Assembly (NCBI GenBank): GCA_024635755.1
Contig: JAGXIF010000002.1
Span: 1-64,000, forward strand
Direction of reading: 5' to 3'
Source: Halothiobacillus sp.
GTDB lineage: Bacteria > Pseudomonadota > Gammaproteobacteria > Halothiobacillales > Halothiobacillaceae
DNA length: 64,000 bases
Made by a program: the position numbers and the translations under genes. How positions within the stretch are numbered: the stretch's first letter is position 1; each line of letters opens with the position of its first letter. Positions 21,134-30,985 of this stretch are shown here, piece by piece. The notes beneath the pieces are model-generated. The model was given only the letters and a program-made list of their open reading frames with translations. It had not been told where the DNA came from and did not search any database.

Positions 21134-23347
21134 ATGCCTGCCGACCCACCCAGTTCAGATGCCATCCGGGCCGCGATCGACGCGATCACACCGACCTGGC
21201 AATCCGCTCGACACCGCCTGCCAGTGGTCATCAGCGGGGCGTCGAACTGGGCCCTCTCCCGCGGACGGATGCTTGTCGACACCGACACCCTCTGGATCGG
21301 TACCGGCGCACCCGCCGGCACCCCGACACTAAACTTCAAGCGCAGCCGCGAGGCCCTGGGCGGCGAATGCAGGCAGGTGATCTTCAATGCCCTCGACGGT
21401 CTTGATCCCGACGCCTTGGGAGCGGTCGCCGGTCTGCCGCGGGGCGGTGGCCGGTTGGTATTGCTCACCCCGCCCCTCGACCAGTGGCCACAGCTCGCCG
21501 ACCCCGAGCTGGCCCGCATCACGGCCTATCCGCACACCGCCTGGGAGGCGCGCGGCGTATTCGTTGCCCGCCTGTGCCGACTGCTCCGGGCCTGCCCGCA
21601 GGTCTGGCATCTTCGTGAAGGCCAACCGCTACCCGTCCCGCCGCGACCCACGGGCGGCACGCCCGCTTCTTCCGAGCCCCCCGAGGATGCCTGTCGGACC
21701 GCGGACCAGCGCGAAGCGGTCGACCGCATCCGCGCCGTCGCCCGGGGCCGCCCGCGGCGTCCGCTGGTGCTGCGTTCCCACCGGGGACGGGGCAAGACCT
21801 CGGCCTTGGGCCTGGCCGCCGCCGGCGTGCTCGCCGACGGGCTCGGAGATGTCCTGGTGACCGCGCCACGGCGCGCCTCGGTCGAGCCCCTTTTCGCTCT
21901 GGCCGCCTCCCAGCCGGGCGTGGTCACCGAGAGCAACGGCCGCCTGCACCACGGCGATCAGCAACTGCGTTTCATCCCGCCGGATGTGCTGCTGGACTCC
22001 CTGCCCGAGGCCCGCCTGCTACTGATCGACGAGGCAGCCGCCCTGCCCGCGCCTGTGCTCGAGGCCTTGTTCCAGGCCTATCCGCGCTGCGTTTTTGCCA
22101 CCACCGAGCACGGCTACGAGGGCACCGGACGCGGCTTTGCCATCCGATTCCAGGCATCGCTGGCACGACAGGCCGTCTCGGTCCATCGCCTCACCCTGAC
22201 GACCCCGATCCGCTGGGCACCGAACGACCCGCTGGAGGCCCTGATCGACCGCCTCCTGCTGCTGGATGCCGATCCGGTCGAGACGCTCCCCGCCGACCCG
22301 GCCGTCGAGCGGGTCGATGTCACGGCGGTCGACCCGGCGCGGCTGGGCGAGGACGAGCCCCGCCTGAGCGAGCTGTTCGGCCTGCTGATCAGTGCCCACT
22401 ACCGCACCACCCCGCGCGACCTGCGCCAATTGCTCGACGTTCCCGGTAGCCGTGTCTGGCAGGCCACCCTGCAAGGGCATGTCATCGCTACGGGGCTGAC
22501 CCAGGACGAGGGCGGCCTCGGGACAGCACTCAGCGAGGCGGTGTTCAATGGCGAGCGGCGCGTTCGCGGGCACTTGTTACCCCAGACCATGGCCGCCCAT
22601 GCCGGCGAGCCCGACTGGCCGGCACTGCGCGGACGGCGCATTCAACGGATCGCCGCTCACGCCGAGGCCCGCCGCCAAGGCCTGGGAAGCCGACTGGTGC
22701 AGACCATTGCCCAACAGGCCCGGGACGACGGCCTGGATTTTCTCGGCGTGAGCTTTGGGGTGGAGGATGATTTGCTCGCCTTCTGGGCGGCTCAGGGCAT
22801 GCGACCACTGCACCTGGGCCATCACCGCGACCACGCCTCCGGCCAGCGGGCCCAAGTGATGGCCATGGGCCTCTCCGACCGGGGCCGGGACCACGTCGAG
22901 CGCTCCGCGCGGCGATTCCAACAACGGCTGCCCGCCCTGGCCGCCGGCCCCTTGCGCGAGGCCGATCCCGCCTTACTCGCCCAATTGCTTGCCCAAGGTC
23001 AGTCACCGGCAGGAAACGACCTGCTCGCGCTCGTTCCGGCCGATCGTCGGCAAGTGCTCGCCTGTGCTCATCGCCAGCATCACCTGGATGCCGCGCTGCC
23101 GGCCTTGCGGGCTTTCCTTCCCAGCGGCTTGGGCCACCAGATGGTCCAGAACACCCTGCCCTTGCCGGATCGCGCCCTGCTGGTCGGCCGCTTCCTGCAG
23201 CTACGAGAGCCGGAAGATCTAGCCACCAGATTCGACCTGTCGGGAAAGCAGGCCGTCGATACCCAATCGCGTCGCATCTTGCGGGACCTGCTCTCCGCAC
23301 TTGAGCAAGACACTGCCGATCAGTCCGGCCCCGATGGGTTAGCATGA
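21134..23347 (+). CDS. tmcA: tRNA(Met) cytidine acetyltransferase
   Basis: RGRGKTSALGLAAAGVLADG Walker A; LLIDEAAALPAPVLEAL Walker B; C-terminal GNAT (RIAAHAEARRQGLGSRLV). Upstream N-terminal extension rejected. Confidence 0.9.
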   Translation: MPADPPSSDAIRAAIDAITPTWQSARHRLPVVISGASNWALSRGRMLVDTDTLWIGTGAPAGTPTLNFKRSREALGGECRQVIFNALDGLDPDALGAVAGLPRGGGRLVLLTPPLDQWPQLADPELARITAYPHTAWEARGVFVARLCRLLRACPQVWHLREGQPLPVPPRPTGGTPASSEPPEDACRTADQREAVDRIRAVARGRPRRPLVLRSHRGRGKTSALGLAAAGVLADGLGDVLVTAPRRASVEPLFALAASQPGVVTESNGRLHHGDQQLRFIPPDVLLDSLPEARLLLIDEAAALPAPVLEALFQAYPRCVFATTEHGYEGTGRGFAIRFQASLARQAVSVHRLTLTTPIRWAPNDPLEALIDRLLLLDADPVETLPADPAVERVDVTAVDPARLGEDEPRLSELFGLLISAHYRTTPRDLRQLLDVPGSRVWQATLQGHVIATGLTQDEGGLGTALSEAVFNGERRVRGHLLPQTMAAHAGEPDWPALRGRRIQRIAAHAEARRQGLGSRLVQTIAQQARDDGLDFLGVSFGVEDDLLAFWAAQGMRPLHLGHHRDHASGQRAQVMAMGLSDRGRDHVERSARRFQQRLPALAAGPLREADPALLAQLLAQGQSPAGNDLLALVPADRRQVLACAHRQHHLDAALPALRAFLPSGLGHQMVQNTLPLPDRALLVGRFLQLREPEDLATRFDLSGKQAVDTQSRRILRDLLSALEQDTADQSGPDGLA

Positions 23348-23390
23348 GGAACCCATCGAAAAATGGACCGACAGCCACAGGATTGCCGCC

Positions 23391-24386
23391 ATGAAAGTTG
23401 CGCTCTTTTCCACCAAGCCTTATGACCGCGAGTCTTTCGAGGCAATCGATCACACCCATGAAATCGACTTCTTTCCGCAGCGATTGACCGAGGAAAGCGT
23501 CCACCTCGCCCGCGGGTATCCGGCCGTCTGCGCGTTTGCCAACGACGTGCTCGGGGCGCCCGTGATCCATGCGCTCGCCGAGGGCGGCACCGAGGTGCTC
23601 GCCCTGCGCTGCGCCGGCTGCAATCACGTCGATTTCGACGCGGTCGAGGAGACCGGCCTGCGCGTGGTGAACGTACCGGCTTACTCGCCCAACGCGGTCG
23701 CCGAACACGCCGTAGGGTTGATGCAGGCAGTCAACCGTCACCTGCCACGCGCCGTCGCGCAGGTCCGGATGGGAAACTACGCCCTGCACGGCCTGGCCGG
23801 GATGGACGTGATCGGCAAGACCGTCGGCGTGGTGGGCACGGGCAAGATCGGCACCGTATTCGCCCGCATCCTAAAGCAGGGCTTCGGTGCCGAGGTGATC
23901 GCCCACGACCCCTATCCCAACGAGAGTTGCCGGGAGATGGGCATCGAGTACGTGTCGATCGAGAACCTGTTCGAACGCTCAGACATCATCAGCCTGCACT
24001 GCCCCCTGACCGAGGCGAGCCACCACCTGATCGACGCCGACGCGGTTGCTCGACTCAAGCCGGGGGTGCTGATCGTCAACACCAGTCGCGGCGCGGTGAT
24101 CGACACGCAGGCGGCCATCGACGGGCTCAAATCCGGGCGGATCGGTGGTCTCGGGCTGGACGTCTACGAGCACGAAGGGCCGCTGTTCTTCGAGGACCGC
24201 AGCGACGAGTTGCTCACCGACGACCAGTTCGCCCGCCTGCTGGCTTTCCAGAACGTGGTGATTACCGGTCACCAGGCCTTCCTCACCCGCGAGGCGCTGG
24301 ACCAGATCGCGAAGCAGACGCTGGAGAACCTCACCTGCATCGAGACCGGTACGGCCTGCGAGCGGGAGCTCACCCCGGCCACCTGA
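23391..24386 (+). CDS. ldhA: D-lactate dehydrogenase (2-hydroxyacid dehydrogenase family)
   Basis: MKVALFSTKPYDRESFE; LRCAGCNHVDFDAVEETGLRVVNVPAYSPNAVAEHAVG; GKTVGVVGTGKIG. Confidence 0.9.
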   Translation: MKVALFSTKPYDRESFEAIDHTHEIDFFPQRLTEESVHLARGYPAVCAFANDVLGAPVIHALAEGGTEVLALRCAGCNHVDFDAVEETGLRVVNVPAYSPNAVAEHAVGLMQAVNRHLPRAVAQVRMGNYALHGLAGMDVIGKTVGVVGTGKIGTVFARILKQGFGAEVIAHDPYPNESCREMGIEYVSIENLFERSDIISLHCPLTEASHHLIDADAVARLKPGVLIVNTSRGAVIDTQAAIDGLKSGRIGGLGLDVYEHEGPLFFEDRSDELLTDDQFARLLAFQNVVITGHQAFLTREALDQIAKQTLENLTCIETGTACERELTPAT

Positions 24387-24420
24387 CCTGCACGCCGGTC
24401 AGAGGCGCTACAATGCGGGC

Positions 24421-25163
24421 ACCTCAGCTTTACCGGCACTATCCATCGACCGGATCACCCCGCTTAAACTCGCCTCCCTCGAGCCCGTCGGCCAGGGGCA
24501 CAAAAGCTCGTCTACCGGCACCCGGACGACCCGCGCGTGCTGGTCAAGGTGGTCAACCCACGCTTTCTCGAGCGCCGAGACAAGCGGGATCGCTTCTACC
24601 AGAAGCGCCGCCGCATCGGTCATCACCGCGCGTTCGCCCGCGAGATGCTCGAGCACCTGGCCTCGCGGGCCCTCAAGCCCGGCCGCCTGGCACCCTGCCC
24701 ACACATGCAGAACATCCTCGGCGTGGTCGACACCGACCTGGGCGCGGCCCTGCTGGTCGAGGCGGTGCTCGATGAAAACGGCGAGTTGGCTACCACCCTG
24801 CGCGATCTGGTGGAATCCGGGCACCTTGGGCCGCGCGAGCAGCAGGCACTTGAGGCCTTCCTCGACTGGGCACTGACCTCCAACGTGCTGATCAACGACC
24901 TATCGGCAGACAACCTCGCTTGGCATCCAGACGGACACTTCGTGATGATCGACGGGCTAGGCGATCGCGCCGGCATCCCAATCCGCGCGGTCAGCCCTTG
25001 GTTCAACCGGCTGTACAAGCGCAAAAAGATCCGCCAGCTCCTCGAGGAGATCGGCATGAAGGAGGAATCGGGAGGCTCCCGGGAGGCTGTCGCGATCGCC
25101 CTGGCGATCATCTTGGCGTTGCTCGGCCTGCTTGCCACCCAGATGGAACTGTTGCTCGACTAG
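24421..25163 (+). pseudogene. YrbL-family kinase-like protein, frameshifted at 24502-24505; start codon unresolved
   Basis: Frame 1 LASLEPVGQGHK joins frame 3 KLVYRHPDDPRVLVKVVNPRFLERRDKR if one A is added to AAAA; downstream ORF ends in a TM helix. Confidence 0.65.
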
Positions 25164-25232
25164 ACGACTCGGCCGGGACAGACATCGGGCGCAGTTGGGG
25201 CTATGCTTTTTTAGAAAAACAAGGAGGAGAGC

Positions 25233-26504
25233 ATGCGCCCCGAGACCATCGCCCTGCACGCCGGCTACCAACCGGACGACCAGCACGCCGTCGCCGTACC
25301 CATCCACCAGACCACGTCCTACGCGTTCGATAACGCGCAGCATGCCGCCGACCTGTTCGACCTCAAGGTCCAGGGGAATATCTACTCGCGGATGATGAAC
25401 CCCACCTGCGGGGTGCTTGAGGCGCGCATAGCGGCTCTCGACGGCGGTATCGGGGCGCTGGCCACGGCCACCGGCATGGCCGCGATCACCTATGCGATCC
25501 AGACCATCGCCCAGACCGGCGACAACATCATCTCGATCAGCGAGCTCTACGGCGGCACCTACAACCTGTTCGCGCACACCTTCCCGCGACAGGACATCGA
25601 GGTGCGGATGCAGGACAAGGACGATTTTGCCGGCATCGAGGCGGCGATCGACGAGCGCACCCGCGCGATCTACTGCGAGTCGATCGGCAACCCCTCGGGT
25701 AGCGTCGCCGACATCGAGCGACTGGCCGACATCGCCCATCGCAACGGCCTGCCGCTGATGGTCGACAACACCGTCGGCACGCCCTTTCTGCTCAAGCCGA
25801 TCGACTACGGCGCCGACATCGTCATTCACTCGGCGACTAAGTACATCGGCGGGCATGGCACCACGCTCGGCGGCGTGATCGTCGACTCGGGCAACTTCGA
25901 CTGGGCCGCACACCCGGAGCGCTTCTCGCTGCTGATCGAGCCCGACCCCTCCTACCACGGCGTGAGCTACACCAACGACGTCGGTCAGGCGGCCTTCATC
26001 ACCCGGGCCCGCGTGGTCCCGATGCGCAATACCGGCGCGGCCCTCTCCGCCCAGTCCGCCTGGAACCTGCTGCAGGGGCTGGAAACACTCTCGCTGCGCA
26101 TGGATCGGGTCTGTGAGAACACCCAGGAGATCGCCGAATTCCTCGAGGGCCACCCGCAGGTCGGCTGGGTGCAGTACGCCGGGCTACCCGAGCACAAGGA
26201 TCACCGTCTGGCGCAGAAGTACATGGACGGACGGGCCTCGGGCATCCTCAGCTTCGGGCTCAAGGGCGGCCGCGAGGCAGGCGTGCGCTTCTACGACGCG
26301 CTCGATCTGATCCTGCGGCTGGTCAACATCGGTGATGCCAAGAGCTGCGCGGCAATCCCCGCCTCGACCACCCACCGCCAGCTCAACGACGAGGAGCTGC
26401 GCGCCGCGGGCGTGCCACCGGACATGGTGCGTTTGTCGATCGGCATCGAACACGTCGACGACCTGATCGAAGATCTCGACCAGGCCCTCAAGGCCGCGCG
26501 CTGA
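25233..26504 (+). CDS. metY: O-acetylhomoserine sulfhydrylase / trans-sulfuration PLP enzyme
   Basis: ETIALHAGYQPDDQHAVAVPIHQTTSYAFDN; HSATKYIGGHGTTLGGVIVDSG (PLP Lys). Confidence 0.88.
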   Translation: MRPETIALHAGYQPDDQHAVAVPIHQTTSYAFDNAQHAADLFDLKVQGNIYSRMMNPTCGVLEARIAALDGGIGALATATGMAAITYAIQTIAQTGDNIISISELYGGTYNLFAHTFPRQDIEVRMQDKDDFAGIEAAIDERTRAIYCESIGNPSGSVADIERLADIAHRNGLPLMVDNTVGTPFLLKPIDYGADIVIHSATKYIGGHGTTLGGVIVDSGNFDWAAHPERFSLLIEPDPSYHGVSYTNDVGQAAFITRARVVPMRNTGAALSAQSAWNLLQGLETLSLRMDRVCENTQEIAEFLEGHPQVGWVQYAGLPEHKDHRLAQKYMDGRASGILSFGLKGGREAGVRFYDALDLILRLVNIGDAKSCAAIPASTTHRQLNDEELRAAGVPPDMVRLSIGIEHVDDLIEDLDQALKAAR

Positions 26505-26506
26505 GG

Positions 26507-26599
26507 TATGGGAGCGGGCCTCGCCCGCGAAAGCCGCAACAGCGGCTGTCCTCGTCCCAGGCATCTGTAGCGGGGACACGCGCCTGTCGGCGCGTTTCG
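26507..26599. repeat. REP-like dispersed element, copy 1 (units A then B)
   Basis: Unit A 26507-26551 matches 57656-57700 (40/45 by eye); unit B 26573-26599 matches 57578-57604 (24/27 by eye). Confidence 0.75.
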
Positions 26600-26633
26600 C
26601 GCGAGGGCGCTCGCACTATAAAGGCGACCGGCT

Positions 26634-27287
26634 TCAGGCCAGTAGCACGGCGATAATGCCGGTGATGAAGATGCCATCGAAGGTGCCCGCCCCGCCGATC
26701 GAGGCGATTGGCGAGCCGAGCTTGCGCACATCCTTCAGGCGCAGCAGGTCCGCCCCGATCAACACACCCACCGTCCCGCCGACATAGGCCAGTGCCGGGC
26801 TGTGCTCGGGGTCGAGCACGATGCCCGCCATCGCTGCGGCCAGCGGCGCAATAAGCACAGGCATGCCAATGCCCAGCCCCGCTATCGGCCGGCTGGCGAA
26901 ATAGCTCACCGCCGAAACGGTCGCTACTGCCAGCAGGTAGTCGGACAGCGCCGCGCCGGCGTTGAGCAACAGGTAGGAGGCGAAAGTCAGCGGCAACAGG
27001 CACCCGCCTAGGTTGACCGCCACCGTGGTGACCCCCTCGAAGGGAATCTGGCGATGCCTGAGCAAGCTGCGCAGTGGCTCCGGTGGCGGCTTGCTCGGTC
27101 CTTCCGCACGCATGCGAAACAGTGGCACGTTCACCAGGCTGCCCATCAGTGAAGCCAACAGCAGCGTGATCCCGGCCTCCGGAGCCAGCCCGAGCTTCTG
27201 GAAGGTAAACTGCAGCGCCCCGACCTGGATCAGGGCGAACAGGAAAACCAGCCCCAGCACAGCAATCAGGAAAAGACCTCCCGGCAT
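26634..27287 (-). CDS. DUF1614-family membrane protein
   Basis: Multi-TM 217 aa: LGLAPEAGITLLLASLMGSLVNVPLFRM; VNLGGCLLPLTFASYLL; GIVLDPEHSPALAYVGGTVGVLIGADLL. Confidence 0.82.
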   Translation of the reverse strand: MPGGLFLIAVLGLVFLFALIQVGALQFTFQKLGLAPEAGITLLLASLMGSLVNVPLFRMRAEGPSKPPPEPLRSLLRHRQIPFEGVTTVAVNLGGCLLPLTFASYLLLNAGAALSDYLLAVATVSAVSYFASRPIAGLGIGMPVLIAPLAAAMAGIVLDPEHSPALAYVGGTVGVLIGADLLRLKDVRKLGSPIASIGGAGTFDGIFITGIIAVLLA

Positions 27288-27299
27288 CGTAAACCCCGC

Positions 27300-27935
27300 T
27301 CAGGCGCAACGTGTGGCCGAAACGACCACGAAGGCGCACTCGCCCCGGCCGGGACGCAGCGGCTCGATTTCGCGGATTTCGGCCAGGGGCCGCGAGAGGG
27401 TCTGCCCCCAGCCCGTCACCGAAAAACCGCCGTCTTGCAGCAGCCCGGCCACCTCGTCGGCGGAATGGAAGGTGGCGTCACGGTAGAAAACGCTCTCATC
27501 CTGATGAGGCGCGTAGGACTGCCCCAGCGGGCTCTCTCGGTCGATGAAGCCAATCACCAGCTGTCCGCACGGCCGGAGCACACGGCGGGCCTCGGCCAAC
27601 ATGGCCTCCGGGGAGTCGACAAAGCAGAGGGTGGTGACCAACACGGCGTAATCGAAACGGTTCGCCTCGAAGGGCAGCTGCTCGGCCACGCCGTCGACCA
27701 CGTCGATACCGCGCTCGGCGGCGTATTCGAGCATGGCCGGCGACGGATCGACACCTACCTGGATACCCAGCGGCGCGGCGAATCGACCGCTGCCCACGCC
27801 GATCTCCAGGCCCTGCCCGCTCCATGGCACGAAGGCGCGCATGGCGAGCAGCTCGGAGAGGTAAGCCGGCTCGTGCCGCTCGAACCAATCCTCGTACCGC
27901 TGGTGGTGCTGCTCGAAGGCGGCGGCTCTGTCCAT
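27300..27935 (-). CDS. Class I SAM-dependent methyltransferase
   Basis: GLEIGVGSGRFAAPLGIQVGVDPSPAMLEYA motif I; EARRVLRPCGQLVIGFI. Confidence 0.88.
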   Translation of the reverse strand: MDRAAAFEQHHQRYEDWFERHEPAYLSELLAMRAFVPWSGQGLEIGVGSGRFAAPLGIQVGVDPSPAMLEYAAERGIDVVDGVAEQLPFEANRFDYAVLVTTLCFVDSPEAMLAEARRVLRPCGQLVIGFIDRESPLGQSYAPHQDESVFYRDATFHSADEVAGLLQDGGFSVTGWGQTLSRPLAEIREIEPLRPGRGECAFVVVSATRCA

Positions 27936-28033
27936 CGGCTGGATCTCCGCTGATTAGGGGCAGGTCAATCGCCGACACGATAGCACCCGGCGATGCGCTC
28001 TGCCGTGGGCCGAGTCAGGCAGAGGGAGGCCGT

Positions 28034-28960
28034 TCAGGCGTCCGCGGGGGCGCCGCTGCGCTTGCGGTGGGGGGCATACAGGGCCGCGATGGCCAACACC
28101 AGACCGGAGACCGTCGCGATCATGCCGGCGGCGCTGACGGCATCCTCGCCACCCAGCCACAGCGGACCGTAGCCGGCGAGCACGTAGCCGATCACCGCCG
28201 AGAACACGGCGAAGGCCACCGACCAGAGCACCTGGACCTCAAGGCGGTTGGTCATCAGGCGAGCGGCGGCGGGCGGGCAGATGAACATGGCGATGACGAT
28301 GATCGAGCCGACCGCGTCGAATGCCGCCACGGCGGCTATGGCGGCCATGATCACCAGTGACAGGCCGATCAGGTTGGTGCGCATGCCGAGCACGCGGGCA
28401 AAGCCCTCGTCGAAGGTGGATATCTTCAATGGCCGCCATAACAGCAAGGTGTAGAGCAACGTCGCCGCCGCCACGATGGCGATCCGCGGCAATTCCGGCG
28501 GCAGGCCGGCCAGGGCGACCGGGTCGAGCAACGAGCCCCAGCCGGTGGCCTCGACCCAGATCAGGCTCTCCAGATTGCCGTAGAGGGCGTGCTGGACATC
28601 CAGGTGCACCGAGGAGGTGTCGGATTGTTCCAGCAGGAGCACGCCGAAGGCGAACAGGGCCGTGAACGCCACACCCATCGCGGCGCCCGGCTCAATCCGC
28701 CCCAGCCGCCGGATCAGCTCGATCAGCATCACAGCGACCACGGCGGCGCCGGCCGCGCCAGCCATCATCGCCCAAGAATTGACCATGCCGGTGACCAGGA
28801 AGGCGACCACAATGCCCGGCAGAACCACATGGCTGATCGCATCGCCGATCAGCGCCTGACGGCGCAGCACCAGGAAATTGCCCGGCAACGCACAGGCGAT
28901 CGCCGCCAGCACGCCGATCGCGATCGGTACCAGGGAGAGCATGACGAACTCGCCGCCCAT
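28034..28960 (-). CDS. Metal ABC transporter permease
   Basis: ABC-3 family permease: GNFLVLRRQALIGDAISHVVLPGIVVAFL; TGATG overlap with the upstream permease gene. Confidence 0.9.
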   Translation of the reverse strand: MGGEFVMLSLVPIAIGVLAAIACALPGNFLVLRRQALIGDAISHVVLPGIVVAFLVTGMVNSWAMMAGAAGAAVVAVMLIELIRRLGRIEPGAAMGVAFTALFAFGVLLLEQSDTSSVHLDVQHALYGNLESLIWVEATGWGSLLDPVALAGLPPELPRIAIVAAATLLYTLLLWRPLKISTFDEGFARVLGMRTNLIGLSLVIMAAIAAVAAFDAVGSIIVIAMFICPPAAARLMTNRLEVQVLWSVAFAVFSAVIGYVLAGYGPLWLGGEDAVSAAGMIATVSGLVLAIAALYAPHRKRSGAPADA

Positions 28961-30168
28961 CAGGCACACCCCCCGCCACCGGCGTCGATCTGGCGGTCGA
29001 TCTCGTGGATTTCGTCGAGGGTCAGCACCTGCTCGATCGGCATCAGCCCGTCATAGCGGGACACGGCCGCCTCGTGCGAATGAATCCGGCGGGCGATGGC
29101 CCAGCGGGCCTCGTCGCGACAGGCCTTGGCCGCCCGCGCACGTCCGGCCTGCGTGGGTACGCCATCGGGCCGCGCCAGGCCGGCCCTGACCAGCAAGCGA
29201 AGCGTGTAACGCTCGTAGATCGGCAACTCCTGCGCCAGCGCGAGAAGGCCCTGGCGCAGGTGGATCCGCCGCTGGTGACGCCGGTGGCGCAACCAGACCA
29301 CCAGGATGCCCCGGCCGGGGGCGAACAGCAGCGAGACCGTGAACAGGGCAAACGCGGTCAGCACGATGAGCGGACCAGTGGGCAACGACGGAGCCGAGGC
29401 GGAAATCGCCGCGCCGACGAAACCGGCCAGCCCGCCCAACGCGCCGGCAATCCAGAGCACGTGGCCGCTGTGGTTACTCCAAAACCGCGCGGTCACCGGT
29501 GGGATGATCAACAACGCCACGATCAACACCAAGCCGACGACCTTCAGGCCGATTATGGTCACCGCCATCACCAGCCCCATCATGGTCAGGTCCACCCGGG
29601 GGACGTTCATGCCGATGGACGCGGCAAAACCCGGGTCGAAAGCCACCAGGGTCATGGGGCGGCGCAGCAGCCAGATCGCCAGCACCGCCACGGCGCCGGC
29701 CACGGCGATCAGCACCGCATCGGCGTAGAGCATGCCGGCGGTTGCCCCCAGCAGGAATTCCTCCAGCCCCGCCTGGCGCCCCTTCGACAGGGACTGGATG
29801 ACCGTCAGCAGCACCACGCCGAACCCGAAGAACACCGAGAGCACCGCGCCAATCGCGGCATCCTCGGCCAGGCGCGTCCGGCGGGTCAGCCAGTGCATGG
29901 CCAGCAGCCCGGCCCCGGCCGTCAGCGCCGCACCGAGCATCAGGCCGGCGAGATTGCGGCCGTCGCCCCCCAAGGCGACCATGACGATGAAGGCCAGTCC
30001 GATGCCCGGCAGTGTGGCATGGCTGATCGCATCGGAGACCAGCGCGCGTTTGCGCAGGAAAAGAAAGGTCCCCGCTGCCCCGGCGGCGATACCCAACAGG
30101 CCGGCTCCGATGGCCACCAGCGTGGCGTTGTAGCCAAGTTGCAGGGTCAGCGCCTCTATCAACATCAA
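28960..30168 (-). CDS. Metal ABC transporter permease with C-terminal DtxR-like domain
   Basis: GTFLFLRKRALVSDAISHATLPGIGLAFI plus C-terminal LPIYERYTLRLLVRAGLARPDGVPTQAGRARAAKACRDEARW. Confidence 0.88.
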   Translation of the reverse strand: MMLIEALTLQLGYNATLVAIGAGLLGIAAGAAGTFLFLRKRALVSDAISHATLPGIGLAFIVMVALGGDGRNLAGLMLGAALTAGAGLLAMHWLTRRTRLAEDAAIGAVLSVFFGFGVVLLTVIQSLSKGRQAGLEEFLLGATAGMLYADAVLIAVAGAVAVLAIWLLRRPMTLVAFDPGFAASIGMNVPRVDLTMMGLVMAVTIIGLKVVGLVLIVALLIIPPVTARFWSNHSGHVLWIAGALGGLAGFVGAAISASAPSLPTGPLIVLTAFALFTVSLLFAPGRGILVVWLRHRRHQRRIHLRQGLLALAQELPIYERYTLRLLVRAGLARPDGVPTQAGRARAAKACRDEARWAIARRIHSHEAAVSRYDGLMPIEQVLTLDEIHEIDRQIDAGGGGCA

Positions 30169-30974
30169 TGACCGCCCAGCTGCAGTTGGTCCATCAGGTT
30201 GGCTGCCAGCCGCCCGCCGTAGGCCTGCTGGAGATTGGCCTCGTTGAAGGCCTCGCTCACCCGCCCCTCGGCGACCTTGCGGACATTGATCATCATGACC
30301 CGATCGAAGTAGTCGCGCACGGTGGACAAGTCATGGTGCACGGCGACCACGGTGCGCCCCTCGTCCTTGAGCGACTTGAGCACGTCGATGATGGCCCGTT
30401 CGGTGGCCGCATCCACACCGGCGAACGGCTCGTCGAGCAGGTAGAGATCCGCGCCCTGGGCCAGCGCCCGAGCCAGGAACACGCGCTGCTGCTGCCCGCC
30501 GGAAAGCTGGCCGATCTGCCGTTCGGCAAAGTCCTTCATACCCACCCGATCGAGGCAATGGAAGGCGCGTTCGCGGTGCCGTTCTCGTACCAGCCCCAGC
30601 AGGCCCAGTTCGCGCGCCATGCCCATCAGGACCACGTCGATCACGCGGGTAGGAAAGTCCCAATCGACCGAGGCACGCTGCGGCACGTAGGCGATGCGAT
30701 GGCGGGCCTTGGCCAGCGGCGCGCCGTAGACGGACACCATCCCCGACAGCCGCGGGACAATGCCCAGCACGGCCTTGAGCGTGGTCGACTTGCCCGCGCC
30801 GTTCGGCCCGATGATCGCCGTCATCGAGCCATCCTCGACGGTCATGTCCAGGGAGAAAACCGCCGGCTTCTGGCCGTAGGAGACCGTCATGCCCCGCACG
30901 GCCAACGGCTTGTCGGCAAGCGCGGGCAACCCCTGCGATCGCTTGCCGGGCGTGGTGTCAGCGAATTCAGCCAT
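30165..30974 (-). CDS. Metal ABC transporter ATP-binding protein
   Basis: IGPNGAGKSTTLKAVLGI; LSGGQQQRVFLARALAQGADLYLLDEPFAGVD. Confidence 0.94.
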   Translation of the reverse strand: MAEFADTTPGKRSQGLPALADKPLAVRGMTVSYGQKPAVFSLDMTVEDGSMTAIIGPNGAGKSTTLKAVLGIVPRLSGMVSVYGAPLAKARHRIAYVPQRASVDWDFPTRVIDVVLMGMARELGLLGLVRERHRERAFHCLDRVGMKDFAERQIGQLSGGQQQRVFLARALAQGADLYLLDEPFAGVDAATERAIIDVLKSLKDEGRTVVAVHHDLSTVRDYFDRVMMINVRKVAEGRVSEAFNEANLQQAYGGRLAANLMDQLQLGGH

Positions 30975-30985
30975 CCGTGAGAGTC

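Noticed and set aside
29005-30171. 388-aa + strand ORF opposite the metal permease
   Set aside because: Shadow ORF; Q/H/R-rich, no family motif.
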